Assembly: GCA_950097015.1 (NCBI GenBank)
Contig: CATNEN010000005.1
Span: 682,001 to 746,000 of the forward strand
DNA length: 64,000 bases
Source: Macrostomum hystrix
Taxonomy: Eukaryota > Platyhelminthes > Macrostomidae
Direction of reading: 5' to 3'
Shown here: one piece after another, positions 39,749 through 53,600 of the stretch
How the letters are laid out: each line of letters begins with the position of its first letter
Numbering within the stretch: the first letter of the stretch is position 1
Program-made: the position numbers and the translations under genes
Notes under the pieces: generated by a model
Database searches by the model: none
Seen by the model: only the letters and a program-made list of their open reading frames with translations
Told to the model about the DNA's origin: nothing

Positions 39749-41683
39749 CGACAGTATATATAAAAGATCGTACAATGGACAGACAATTTCATTAAGTAAA
39801 AATCTTTATGATATGATCCGACCAGACTGTTACTCGCTATAAAATTTTACTCTATCTGTTCAACAGCAACGCCACGAAATTATATTAGTCGCGCTATTTT
39901 TGCTATGTTCCAACCCTTTTAGTACAAAAACATGCTTTGTAATTTAAATAAATTGTTTAGATAACTTAACTATTTATACATAGTGTCAGGCAGCTCTTGT
40001 GTGTCGCAATATGTACTTGAAAAAAACTAGCTCTCAATGCCATGGGGAAGATTTGATAATTCATGAAGAATTTGCATTGCTCCATCTGCACGCAAATATC
40101 ATGTGTTCGTTGAGAAAATAAAATAAAAGTCTACAACATTTTATAACAATTAAAGGACTACTAAAGCTTACAAGGGTCCTTGTTTTACAAAACAAAGTAA
40201 AATATATAGTTCGGCAGTATCCGTAGAAGTTTTGCATGTCTTGTAAATGCTAATACAGGAAAAAGTACAAGCACGTGTCTATTGTGAAAAAAAATTATGT
40301 TAAATCACGTGTTATCGCACCTATCGAGAAAGATTTCAACAGAACTTTTAAATATATATATATGAGATGCCCATAAGCAGATGGCTTTAGCAAACAGCCT
40401 ACTTACGAAAGAACTATACACAATAGTAATAAAGTCACAGGAAAAAGGGACAATGAAACTACGTGCTGGAAGAACTGAATTTTCCACAGAAAAATCGTGT
40501 TTCATATTTCATGCGCATTTGGTTAGAGGCATTCTATATCAATATATATTCTATTCTATATCGCACATTAAGATGAATTCCTTCAAAAAATGTGACACAA
40601 CCATTCTGTTTGCAGATTTCAGCAATGTGGTAACACAATAGATGTATAATAACTTTCACCAGAGTTTTTGCACTTCGTTTTGCACGCAACAATAAACTTC
40701 AGAGGAAATGAATACATTTTGTTCAGTGTTTTGGTTCTAAAATTAACTTTCTGAATAATATTTTAAGCATAACGCAGTATTTATAATAGACTGTTGATCT
40801 TACTTTTTTCTTTTGTTTAAACGATTAAAGACAAGGATGTACAATAGAAACCGACGAAATAAAAAAGGGCTATTTCACGTGAGAATTTTTTCAAATTTAT
40901 TACAGCGAGCATCCGCATAGGTTCTTTCGGCATTCTGCTGTTACAAATAATTTATATAAAGTAATAGAGCATAGAATTTTCTGTCAGCGGCAACAGCTAT
41001 TGTGTTATTCTTCTTTTTACTCGTGGTAAGTTATTGATAGTAAATTTCTGTTTCTGTATTATTTATGAACTACTGAAGAACTAAGCGAAAACGATCTAAA
41101 GAAGCTAATAATTAAAGTCCTAAGTAATAATAAATAGTAATAATAATAAGTAATAAAAGTAATAATAAAATTAAAGGAGGGGCTAGGACTAAGTCCTAAT
41201 AAAAAATTACTCTATTCTGATTTAATTGCAAATGAAATTGATCGAACACGCCAGTTTTACTTTACCTTTGCATTACTTTCTATAGAAAACTTTCGCTGTT
41301 AACTAGTTTATTTAGTACACTGAACATATAAATACTAAATAGTGGTAGGATGTCAAAAATGTTATATGCATTATTTATTTTTAAATGAAATCTTACATGA
41401 AACTTAAGAAGCATTTTAGACATGCTATGTAGCTGTTATAATCTATAATTTTTTGCACTGTCAAACAATACTCCAAAAACATGTGCAATAAATCGAAAAT
41501 CCATAAAAGGAATTATATTCTTGATGTAAAATATTTCATTTTGTATAAAATATTGACATCATTTTTCTGTTTTATTTACTTATTAACTTTAAGAAAAAAT
41601 ATAAAGATCAAATTAGTCCAATCATATAAACTGAATTATCCTATGAAACTTACAGACACTCTAAAGAGACAACTAAAGCACTA
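39749..41683. other. AT-rich intergenic region between clavesin and the ankyrin-like gene
   Basis: Contains the clavesin 3' UTR and AATAAA (39947-39952). The remainder is very AT-rich. Open frames at 40381-40641 and 41481-41684 have no recognisable features; the second may be leader sequence of the next gene. No repeats of note. Confidence 0.45.
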
Positions 41684-44600
41684 ATGTCATCATCAGCTAC
41701 CATTCAAGTGAGCCATTCCAACGATGGTTCACTAAGGATTGACCTTACTATACACAGCACTGGCGGCCAGTCTCATATGCTCACAATGCAACAGGGTGGT
41801 GCAGTTAGACAGCAGTACCAGATACAGCAGCCGCAGCCATTGCAGCAACAGATGCATCGTCATCAGTACCAGCTGCAGCCGCCGCGTTACCAGCAGCAAC
41901 CTCAGCAACAGAGACAGCCACAGCAGGGACCAATTAGTGCAGCCTCTCAAATTGAAAGCCTAAGCCGCAGTATGAGAAACCTGATAGTCGATGAGGACAT
42001 CAGGAGTCCGACCAGCATCAGCAGCAAGTCAAGCCGCCTACTGCAGAGTCTGGAGTCACCGCCGCCTAAGTTGAACTATGCCAACCGGCAGAGAAAACTC
42101 CGGGCAGCTCAGGCTTCCGCGTCCATCTCAAAACCGCAGGTGAGTTGAGATTTACTACAATAAGAATTGCAGAAGGGCTGCGGGCAATGATACTTCATTT
42201 GGTGACACTGGACCCGCAGCAAGCGAGGTGCTTTTGCCCATTCCGCTGACTCCTGAGCACACAAGCACACAGATAGGGTACGCAGACACACGCTCAGACA
42301 GGTGTGAACATCTGCCCTGACTTTCTCATCGTCAGGCAGTGTACACCCTCACTGTGCCTTTCAAATTGGCCCCAAAGATCGTAAATTGCACGACAAGCCT
42401 CCAAGCCTTCTTTCCGCGTTTGCGCCCTAAACGGATGTGGCCTCGCCGCGGAATCGAGCTTGCAGCTCTTGCAGCAACGCATAAGACGCTCTGCCACTGA
42501 CCGCCTTTGAGCTTTCCTAGCTTAACGAATCAACTCATGCATGCTGATTAGATAACGAGGCATACGTATTGAAAATAAAGACATAGTTACTCTAGCCGTT
42601 TACCCGTTGGCTTCTATGCAGGTGATCGGCATTCCGGATGTGCCTGAATATCCCGACGACGATGCCACATTTTCTCAAATACTCTCCGAACCTCAGCTAG
42701 TCAACCGCGCAGAGGGAGGCGCAGTTGGCGAGTCTTCTAGTAGCAATCGCCGCAACAGCGGCCAGCAGCTGCTGGCCAAGGCTCCACAGAAGGCCCTGAT
42801 GACTGGCTCCGGATCCGAGAAGCTGGCCCGCAGCGGCATCGACGGTGAAGACGACGCCGATGACATTCTCCGAGAGATGGAAGATGCTGGCTTCGATCGA
42901 AGACGCAAACGTCAGCCCAGCTCGACGACCACAAACGCCTCTGCCGGATCGCCGTATCAGTCGAACGCGTCCAATTCTCCGATGGCATTCTCTGACCACA
43001 CCGGCGTGCCGACGCCTTTGGGCGCTGACGATTGCCAGCAGCTTTTTGAACAGCTAATAAATACGCCACCGATCACGTTAGTGAATATTGAAGGATATTC
43101 TTTGTAATAAGTACGCTCAAAAATTCAAAGATGGACAAGTTAGCAAGAGAACTAGATGTACAGTTAATGACACAGGCGAAGCTATTGCCCGGCGCATTCA
43201 AAAACTGTGTACAGCGTTTCAGTCCATGGACTGCATCGTCTCCTTTCTGCCGTCTCTTGTCCTCCGTCTCCTTTCCTCCGTCTCTTGTCCTCCGTCTCTT
43301 GTCCTCCGTCTCCTGTCCCCCGTCTCTTGTCCTCCGTCTCCTATCCTCCGTCTCTTGTCCCCCGTCTCTTGTCCTCCGTCTCCTGTCCCCCGTCTCTTGT
43401 CCTCCGTCTCCTATCCTCCGTCTCTTGTCTTCCGTCTCTTGTCCCCCGTCTCTTGTCCCCCGTCTCTTGTCCTCCGTCTCCTGTCCCCCGTCTCTTGTCC
43501 TCCGTCTCCTATCCTCCGTCTCTTGTCCCCCGTCTCTTGTCCTCCGTCTCCTGTCCCCCGTCTCTTGTCCTCCGTCTCCTATCCTCCGTCTCTTGTCTTC
43601 CGTCTCTTGTCCCCCGTCTCTTGTCCTCTGTCTCCTGTCTTCCGTCTCTTGTCTCCTGCTGCTTAAGGCGCCTAAATTTCTGCCCAGCAACTATTTCTAA
43701 AACAAATTTTACAGCTAGCTGGGCTGAAAAGCAGTGGCCAAAGGACTCAAATGATATTCAAAATTCGAACTCTCGACTTTTATGTTAGGAGACTGAAGCT
43801 CTTCCAACACCAAGTATTTTTCTATCGCAAATTTTTTGCTAATTAGTTTTTCAAATCTACCCAAAAAACAATCAGATTTCGATTGGACAATGACGATTAT
43901 CAGCACCATCAGCCGTCGGAGATACCGCACGCTGCAGCCGCCGCCACCGCTGCTGCTGCTTCTGCTGCTGTTGCTGTCGGCGTCGAAAAACGCAAACGTG
44001 GCCGACCCAAGAAGGAGGACAGTCAGACACCTGTTCGCCAATCATCTCCAGAGATATCTGAGCCGGGCCTTAAGCTGCTGCTACCAGTGCAGCATAAGAA
44101 TCAGAATCAGAATCAGAAGCAGCAGCAGCAGCAGAAGTCCAAGCTTCAACTGAAGCGTCAAGAAGCGAGAGCTGTTAAATTTAATGTCGCTGATATTTCC
44201 GGATATCTGTGTGACTCAACTTCCCCAATCGACTTCATTCCAAGTAAGCAGTCAAGGCGCCCAATTCGGCTGATTAAACTACAATTTGTATAAATCTAAT
44301 GACTTTTAATTCCTACCTCATTCAGGTGAAGAGCTACAAGATGCATCTAAAATTATTTCTAAACTCGATGACGGCGACCTGACGACTCCAGACGAATTCG
44401 GCGATCTGTAAGTGTTAATCTATCAAATATACACCATTTTCAATGCATGCAACCTGCACTATCTACCGCTAACTGTCTTGTCAATCAACTGTCTGTAATG
44501 CTGTCAATCAACTGTTTGCAATCCTGTCTGTTGTGGCTGCTAGCCAAATAAGCGAGGCGAGGCCAAGTCCAGTTAACCAAGGGTGAGGGTGCTCTCTCGC

Positions 44601-47600
44601 GTAGCGAGAGCCGTGTATATATATTATTGAACCTCACATGTACATTGATTACATAAGTACACTATGAGCAAATGTGCACATAGGTCATTCACAACATCAT
44701 CCCCCCTCCAAAGAGATGACAGGCAACGGGCGGGATGGCATAGTTTGAGACATGCATTTAATCAGTTCGTATCGCATGTGATTGCTCTCTCCACAACAGT
44801 CACTTGAGTCACATGTCGGTTCACACTCAATCGTGGGTCACGACACTGCCGAACCATTGAGGCGGTGCACGATGCCTCTCAGAACGACGCAGCGGTGGCA
44901 TTGGTGGCGCTGGGCTTGTCGGCGCACCCGCTGGCTGGGGTGGCAGCTCACCGTCACCGTCATCGTCGCACCAGCCGCGGCGGTTGTCTGGGATGCAGCG
45001 GCTGATGTGCCAGCGACTGCCATCGGTTAGCGTCAGTGTGTTGCCGTTGCGACCGACGACCGTCATCGGCTCAGAGATGCCGCTGCCGAGTTTGCTTTTC
45101 TTCGGTCGGCGTACGCGGACACGACTGCCGACGGTCAATGCGGCGCTCCGCGGTTGCTTGGAAGGTTTCCGGCGACTTTCGGCTCGCTGCTGTTGTTCCT
45201 GGACGGTGCGCCGCAGCGCCTGGCTGGGCGCGGACTCAGGCTCGGCCGGTTGAAGCCGGTCAAGATGCAGGCGAAGCTTCCGCCCTAGCATCATCTCGGC
45301 CGGGGTCTTCTTGGTCAGCGCGTGTTCAGCCGATCGATACGCTAGCAGGAGTTCCTGCCCAGCTTGCTTCATGGCCACGCCGTCGGCCAACAGGGCTCGT
45401 AGAGAAGACTTGATGAAGCCGTTGAACCTTTCGACTCCGCCGTTCTGCTGCGGACAATAGAATGGAGTCCGGCGATGCTTGATGCCAAGTGAGCTGAGGA
45501 AGTCCGTGAACTCGCTCGACACGAATTGTGGTCCGTTGTCAGTTGTGATCTCGTCTGGCAGGCCCCAGCGGACGAACAGGCTGCGAAGGGCCTCGATGCA
45601 GGCAGTAGAGGTTACGGATGAAGACGCGATGATCTCGGGCCACTTGGAGTAGAGGTCGTGGACTACGATGAGGAATCTGTGCGAATTTGGCGCTTCGGTT
45701 GCCGGGAGCTCTCCGACGATGTCGACTTGGAGCTGTCTCCACGGGCCGGCTGGTAGTTCCGTGGTTGACCAGGGCACCTTGATCGGCTTGAACGCCTTCT
45801 CCGACAGAATGCAGGCACTGCAGTTCCTCACGAATGTCTCCACGTCGCTGTCAATGCGCGGCCACCAGACAGTTTCGCGGCATCGCGCCTTGACCTTCGC
45901 CACGCCGAGATGTCCTTGATGCGCCTCCGTCAACACCAGGTCGCGGAGTGAGGCTGGGATGACCGCACGGCTGCCTCTCGCCAGACAGCGCCCGTCGTTC
46001 CACAGGCAGAGCTCGTGCTGCACCTGATGGAAACCCTTCAGGTCGCTAGGAGTCTCGGTGGGCCATCCGTTGAGCACGAACTGAACGACTCGCTGCAGTT
46101 GGTCATCGCTAGCTGTGGCCTCGGCGAGCTGAGCAACTGAAATAGGCTCGGAGCTCCTGGCAAGCACTAGGTTGATGTCTGACTCAGTTTGACGTTGATC
46201 AATCGATTCTTGGTCGATCTTTTTACGATCGTAGCCGTAGCGGGACAGAAAGTCAGGTTGGACGTTTAGCTTACCAGGAACATACTCGATGTCAAAATCG
46301 TAGACGAAGAGTCGCTCACACCAGCGTTGAAGCCGAAGAGGCCGCTGGCCGCTTCCGCGTGCTGATAGCAGGGTGGTCAGAGCCTGGTGGTCGGTCAGCA
46401 GCTTGAACTTCCGGCCGTACAGCAGAAGGTGCCAGTGCTCGCAGCTCCAGACGCAGGCCAGGGCCTCCTTCTCCGTCGCGGAGTAACGGCGCTCGGTGTC
46501 GGACAGAGCGCGCGAGGCGAAGGCGACTGGACGAAGTTGTCCACGCTCGTCAATTTGGCCCAGAGTAGCGCCCAGGGCGACGTCGCTGCTGTCACACGAG
46601 ACGACTGTTTCGTGGCTCTGATCGAAGAATTTTAGGCACGGCGCGGATGAGATGAGCCGCTTGACCTCACTGAAGGCTGCCTCGCACTTCTTGTCCCAGT
46701 TCCAGGGCACATCCTTGCGCAGGAGTGCTGTCAGCGGCTCGGCGACATGCGACAGGTTCTTGATGTAGAACTGGAGAAACTTTACGAAACCGAGGAAGGA
46801 AGCAAGCTCGGACGCGTTCGTCGGTGCCTTGAGTTGCTCTACTGACTCAGCGTGGGACTGAAGCGGCTGGATGCCGGTGGCGCTGATCCGATGTCCGACG
46901 AACTGGATCTCTGGAACCTTGAAAACGCACTTCTTGAGGTTGATGGTGACTCGGTGATGCAGCAGCTTGTCCAGGACTCGGAAAAGGCGTTTGTCATGCT
47001 CGGCTTCCGTTGCCGCGTGCACCGCGATGTCATCTTGATAGTGCATGACGCCGTCGATGCCTTCCAGGATCTTGCCGACGACCTTCTGGAAGGCCGCCGG
47101 AGCTGAGCTGATTCCGAATGGCATTCGCTTGAATCGGTACAGGCCGGATTCTGTGTGGAAGCAGGTCAGGTTCTTGGCGTCTTCGTGCAGCGGCAGTTGC
47201 AGGTACGACTGGTTGAGATCAATCCGCGAGAACCACTTGGAGTTGGAAAACTCGGTAACTAGGTCGGCGAATGTTGGCAGTGACATCGAGTCTGGGACAA
47301 TCGCCTTGTTGACACTGCGCAGATCGACGCAGAGGCGAAGCTTCCCGTCAGACTTCCTGGCGCAAGTGACATTCGATTGCCAATCAGGAACGTCGCCTTC
47401 GGCGCGCTCGATGATGCCTTCTTCCTTCCAGCGATGGATCTCCGCAGCACACTCTTGGCGCAGAGCGAGCGGCAGCCGGCGCATCCGCTGGGCTACCGGC
47501 GGCACGGTCGGGTCCACCCTGGGGCGGTGGCAGAAGCCCTTGATCTCGCCGAGACCGGTGCCTAAAGTGTGGTACTTGGCAGGAATCCAATCTGGCATAG

Positions 47601-50600
47601 GTGGCATACCTGAAGCCTCGTTACCCGAGCTAATAGTGAAGATTTGATGGCCGGAAGGTCCGAGGACCTTGCAGTCGAGTTTGTCCATCAGGTCGATGCC
47701 CATCAGGTCGTCGCCATCCATCACAATTGTGAAGGTGAACAACGGAAGCTGAACGCCGTCGAACTCGACCCTGGCATCGATCTCGCCGGCGACGCTGATA
47801 CTGGAGCCGTTGTAGGAAAGCAGCTTCTTGTCGCACGGGCGCAGAGGAATTTTAGATCCGAAGATTTTGCGGCTTGTCTCCATGCTGAGGATGGAGACTT
47901 TGGCGGCTGTGTCCACCAGTAACGGGATGCTGTGACCATTGATTCTTATGCTGGCCCTCTTGTATTGGCCTTTGTGGCTCGACCCGACAGCGAAGATACT
48001 CTGCTGTCTGGAGCTGTCTATCTCGACGCCTTGAATCTTCTTTTGGCCTGAGGTCGGTGCCGTCGTGCTGCTCTTGCACACCTTGGCGAAGTGGTTGAGC
48101 CTCCCGCACTTCGTGCACGCCTTGCCTCGTGCCGCACAGCGCGGATCACTGCCTGTGCGGTGGCCTCGCTGGCCGCAGTGCGAGCAGCAGAACTGGTTCT
48201 GCTGACCCGTCTGGCGCTGCTTGGCGTCGTAGGAAGCTCTCTTAAAGTTGATCTTCTTGATGCTGTCGTCGGCTGCTGTCTTGCCAGTCAGCGACTTCTC
48301 ACTGTGGACCGCCATTTCCACCTGGGCTGCAATTTGGATTGCCCCGCCCAGCGTGAGCTCCTTCTCAAGTAGGAGTCTTTCGCGCACCTTTGAGGACGAG
48401 GTGCCAAAGATCAGCTGGTCCAGGATGAGGTCGTCATGGAGGACTCCAAACTGGCAGTCCTTGGCGGCATGGCGCAGATTTGCCACAAAGGCTTGCACGC
48501 CTTCGGCGCTTCGCTGGACGCACTTCCGGAATTCGTGCCTCTTGGCATACACGCTCACTGCTGGCTGGAAGTGCTGCTTCAGGAGATCGCATGCCGCTGC
48601 TAGTGTTGTCGGAGCCGTTTCCTGGTCAGCCGAGAGAGTCCGGTAGATTCGTACTCCTTCGCGCCCAAGGCAGTGGGTGAGCAGCGCAATCTTCCTGGCT
48701 TCTTGCAGGCTATCGATTCCGGATGCTAGCAGGTAGGTGTCAAACTCAGCGGCCCAGATTTCCCACGAAACTGCAGGTGTTCCTGGGTTGTCCAGAAATG
48801 GTGGAGGTTCTCTGAGGTTCAGGCGTAGTGCTGGCGCTGTGGCATTCTCAGTGCTACCCATTTCCGATTGGCTCAACTGGCTGACTTGCAGTTGTGAGTG
48901 CCGTATGAGTGCGAAAGTCGCTTAGTGGGCCTGGCTGCCGTGAGTTGATTGGCTGGACTGCGCTGGTTTGGGGGGTTTGCTCTAACCCCTGCTTGCGATG
49001 CCAGTGTTGTGGCTGCTAGCCAAATAAGCGAGGCGAGGCCAAGTCCAGTTAACCAAGGGTGAGGGTGCTCTCTCGCGTAGCGAGAGCCGTGTATATATAT
49101 TATTGAACCTCACATGTACATTGATTACATAAGTACACTATGAGCAAATGTGCACATAGGTCATTCACAACACTGTCCATAGACTGTCTGTAATCCTGTC
49201 AATCAACTGTCTGTAATCCTGTCCATAAACTGTCTGTAATCCTGCCAATCAACTGTCTGCAATCCTGCCCATAGACTGTCTGTAATCCTGTCAATCAACT
49301 GTCTGTAATCCTGCCCATAGACTGTCTGTAATCCCAATCCCATTAATAAACAGTCTGCAATCCCAACCCCATTAACAAAATGTCTGTCGCACCCTTCTCT
49401 GTTGCAGCCTCTGCCACAAACTGGCCCGTGAAGGCAACTGGGCAAAGGTGATTGCACTAAACCTGCGCTTACTCAGTGGCTGCTCATTTGGCGACATATT
49501 TGCCGGCATCAACACTGCTAACGGTCTGGGCAGAACTGTCCTTCTAGAAGCTATTAATCAGCAGAATGACAGAGCAGTGGCTTACTGCTGTCTGTTCACT
49601 AGCACTTCAGATTATCTGCTGCTACGGGGTCTAGCCGAAGCGGCCCTGCTGCCTGTGAACGACGTGTGCGATGAGATATTCGCCAAGATCTTGGACACCA
49701 TCTGCCACGATGTGGACATTAATGGTGAGTAGATTGCTTTCGGGTCGGCTTCTATCTGGTGAAAAACCTGATGGTGGTCTAAGAAAAGTCTACGATGGAC
49801 AGTGAGAAAGATGGGGTTGACTGCTACTATGGATTGTGAGACAGGTGGAGCAGACTTCTACTATGGATTGTGAGACAGCTGGAGTAGACTTCTACTATGG
49901 ATTGTGAGACAGGTGGAGTAGACTTCTACTATGGATTGTGAGACAGGTGGAGTAGACTTCTACTATGGAGGGTGAGACAGGTGGAGTAGACTTCTACTAT
50001 GGATTGTGAGACAGGTGGAGCAGACTTCTACTATGGATTGTGAGACAGGTGGGGTAGACTTCTACTATGGATTGTGAGACAGGTGGGGTAGACTTCTACT
50101 ATGGAGGGTGAGACAGGTGGAGTAGACTTCTACTATGGATTGTGAGACAGGTGGAGTAGACTTCTACTATGGATTGTGAGACAGGTGGAGTAGACTTCTA
50201 CTATGGATTGTGAGACAGGTGGGGTAGACTTCTACTATGGATTGTGAGACAGGTGGAGTAGACTTCTACTATGGATTGTGAGACAGGTGGGGTAGACTTC
50301 TACTATGGACGGTGAGACAGGTGGAGTAGACTTCTACTATGGATTGTGAGACAGGTGGAGCAGACTTCTACTATGGATTGTGAGACAGGTGGAGTAGACT
50401 TCTACTATGGATTGTGAGACAGGTGGAGCAGACTTCTACTATGGATTGTGAGACAGGTGGAGTAGACTTCTACTATGGATTGTGAGACAGGTGGGGTAGA
50501 CTTCTACTATGGACGGTGAGACAGGTGGAGTAGACTTCTACTATGGATTGTGAGACAGGTGGAGCAGACTTCTACTATGGATTGTGAGACAGGTGGAGTA

Positions 50601-53600
50601 GACTTCTACTATGGAGGGTGAGACAGGTGGAGCAGACTTCTACTATGGATTGTGAGACAGGTGGAGTAGACTTCTACTATGGATTGTGAGACAGGTGGAG
50701 CAGACTTCTACTATGGATTGTGAGACAGGTGGAGTAGACTTCTACTATGGATTGTGAGACAGGTGGGGTAGACTTCTACTATGGACGGTGAGACAGGTGG
50801 AGTAGACTTCTACTATGGATTGTGAGACAGGTGGAGCAGACTTCTACTATGGATTGTGAGACAGGTGGAGTAGACTTCTACTATGGAGGGTGAGACAGGT
50901 GGAGCAGACTTCTACTATGGAGGGTGAGACAGGTGGAGTAGACTTCTACTATGGAGGGTGAGACAGGTGGAGTAGACTTCTACCATGGATTGTGAGACAG
51001 GTGGAGTAGACTTCAAAGATGGGAAGTTGCTGATAACTAATAGTTAATAGTTAATAACAGCCATACAGTGTCGATTCTGTTTTCGAAGCTGGACAAAATA
51101 ACTGCACAGAACAGCAAAACAGAAACCCGGCATTGAATTGTGTAGAGCTGTATTAGGTGTAGAAAAATGTGAACAGCTTACACAAGCTCTTCACTTTACT
51201 GAGAAGATTGAATCGGCACTCGGTGTACATTATTAATGCACGCGGGTTTTCAAAGTGTTTCTAGTGTTAGCCAGGGCTTGTTTATGCTTGAAACCGAATC
51301 CATTTCAAAGCCGTTCTGGTCCTAACTAAAATGTACATTGCACAAACGTACTCTCTCTCTCTCTTTCACCTTATCTTTCCGCTTGCTTCAACAAGAAAAT
51401 TTCCGTCTCTCTCTCAACTCTGAAATTTAGCCAGGCTATGCGAGTTTATAAGCTCCATTGGTTGATTTTTCTAAAGGACATCCGCGTCTGCGTTTTAGTG
51501 TGTAAATAATTGCAGAATTTATTAATTTTAGTTCGCAAACCCCGCGATCTGAAGTACTTAACCCGGATGTTCTATCTGCCGAATTTTTAGTCGAATAGAA
51601 ACAGATTTTTATACATTTTTTTCAACCAAAAAATAACCCGATTTTATTAAAACAGCAAGACAAACCAGAATATGATAGGTCCCGTGCCATGTTCTGTATT
51701 TGCACATCTCCTTGTTTGGTTAATCTTATCTGATAGTCATGTCAGGGTCCTGTTTGCTTAGCTTTATTACAAGTCACGTGCCTACAATTACTCACAATAT
51801 CTTAAAATCTGTACAAGAACAATCCATGCGTCTACTTGCGAGTAGACAATATGGTATAATATTTTTTAAGGCGGCGAGTGGCGGAGTGGTCTAACGCGTT
51901 AGCATCCAGGTTGCTGAGCTCGATTCCGCGGCGATTCCACATTCATTTTGGGGTGCAGCCGCGGAGAGAAGGCTTGGTGGCTTGTCGCGCAATTTACGAC
52001 CATTAGGGCCAACCTCCAAGGCTGATGAGAAAGTCAGGGCAGATGTACACACCTGTGTGAGGTAGAATATACTCCAGAGGTCTAGTGTCACCAAATGATG
52101 CGTCAGTCCCCACAGCGCTCCTGCTATTTTCATAATTAAAGTGCATTCCGAATATTCTATTCATCACAGGCAACGCGGCGCAAAGGGCCAACAACAATAG
52201 GCTTCTCAACAGCCCGATCGATAAGTGGTCGTTCAGCAATCCATTATTGGCCGATTACGTTGGCCTGAATGTTCTGCAGATTCTAGTCCTGCAGCCACCG
52301 ATGTGGCACGGACGCTTGTCCAAACTGGTTGAAAACGGGGCCAACACCCGCTGTCCTATCGGACCTTCGGCCGATTCCCAGTACAGGCCGTACAGCGAGG
52401 CCTGCTACTTGGCCGCCAAGTTTTCCACGGATCCTTTGCGCTGCCTGCAGATTCTGGGCATGTCGGGCATGGAGATCAGCCCGAACCAGGGCTGGCGAAT
52501 GACCTTCGACTGGGATCGCAACTGCGAGGCGTCTGACTCCTGCGCGAAGATCCTGCAGTGTAAGCCGGGCTCAACTGGAATCGTAGCTAGAGTCACAGCT
52601 GGAATCGTAGCTAGAACCACAGCCAAAATCGTAGCTAGAATTGCAGCTGGAATCGAATCTAGAATCACAGCTGGAATCGAAGCTAGAATCACAGCTAAAA
52701 TCGTTGCTAGAATAACAGCTGTAATCGTGGCTAGAATCGCAGCAAGAATCGTAGCTAGAATCGCAGCAAGAATCGTAGCTAGAATCCCAACTAGAATCGT
52801 AGCTAGAATCCCAACCAGAATCCCAACAAGAATCGTAGCTAGAATTGCAGCAAGAATCGTAGCTAGAATTGCAGCTGGAATCGAAGCTAGAATCACAGCT
52901 AAAATCGTTGCTAGAATAACAGCTGTAATCGTGGCTAGAATCGCAGCAAGAATCGTAGCTAGAATCGCAGCAAGAATCGTAGCTAGAATCCCAACTAGAA
53001 TCGTAGCTAGAATCCCAACCAGAATCCCAACAAGAATCGTAGCTAGAATTGCAGCAAGAATCGTAGCTAGAATTGCAGCTGGAATCGAAGCTAGAATCAC
53101 AGCTAAAATCGTAGCTAGAATAACAGCTGGAATCGTGGCTAGAATCGCAGCAAGAATCGTAGCTAGAATCGCAGCAAGAATCGTAGCTAGAATCCCAACT
53201 AGAATCGTAGCTAGAATCCCAACCAGAATCCCAACAAGAATCGTAGCTAGAATCGCAGCAAGAATCGTAGCTAGAATCGCAGCTGGAATCGAAGCTAGAA
53301 TCACAGCTAAAATCGTAGCTAGAATAACAGCTGGAATCGTGGCTAGAATCGCAGCAAGAATCGTAGCTAGAATCGCAGCAAGAATCGTAGTTAGAATCCC
53401 AACTAGAATCGTAGCTAGAATCCCAACCAGAATCCCAACAAGAATCGTAGCTAGAATCGCAGCAAGAATCGTAGCTAGAATCGCAGCTAGAATCCTAACC
53501 AGAAGCGTAGCTAGAATCGCAGCAAGAATCGTAGCTAGAATCGCAGCTAGAATCCTAACCAGAATCGTAGCTAGAATCGCAGCAAGAATCGTAGCTAGAT

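Larger units (their letters stand above)
44529..49172 (-). mobile_element. Complete Ty3/gypsy LTR retrotransposon with identical LTRs
   Basis: 4,644 bp, minus orientation. LTRs of 168 bp at 44529-44696 and 49005-49172 read identical base for base. They start TGTTGTG and end CACAACA, and are flanked by the 5-bp target duplication ctgtc (44524-44528 and 49173-49177). Inside the 5' LTR (minus strand), one base on, is a primer-binding site, tggcatcgcaagcagggg. Next to the 3' LTR is a polypurine tract, ggaggggggatga. Each LTR has a TATA-like tatatatat and a hairpin, ctctcgc-gta-gcgagag. It carries one intact Gag-Pol frame and no env. Identical LTRs and an unbroken frame mean a very recent insertion. 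It sits antisense in intron 4 of the ankyrin-like gene. Confidence 0.96.

Noticed and set aside
44782-48925. Many plus-strand ORFs across the retrotransposon
   Set aside because: GC-rich shadows of the 1,349-codon Gag-Pol frame on the minus strand.
51870-51945. tRNA gene on the plus strand
   Set aside because: Head of a SINE-B element with the same body as four other copies; no clean acceptor stem.
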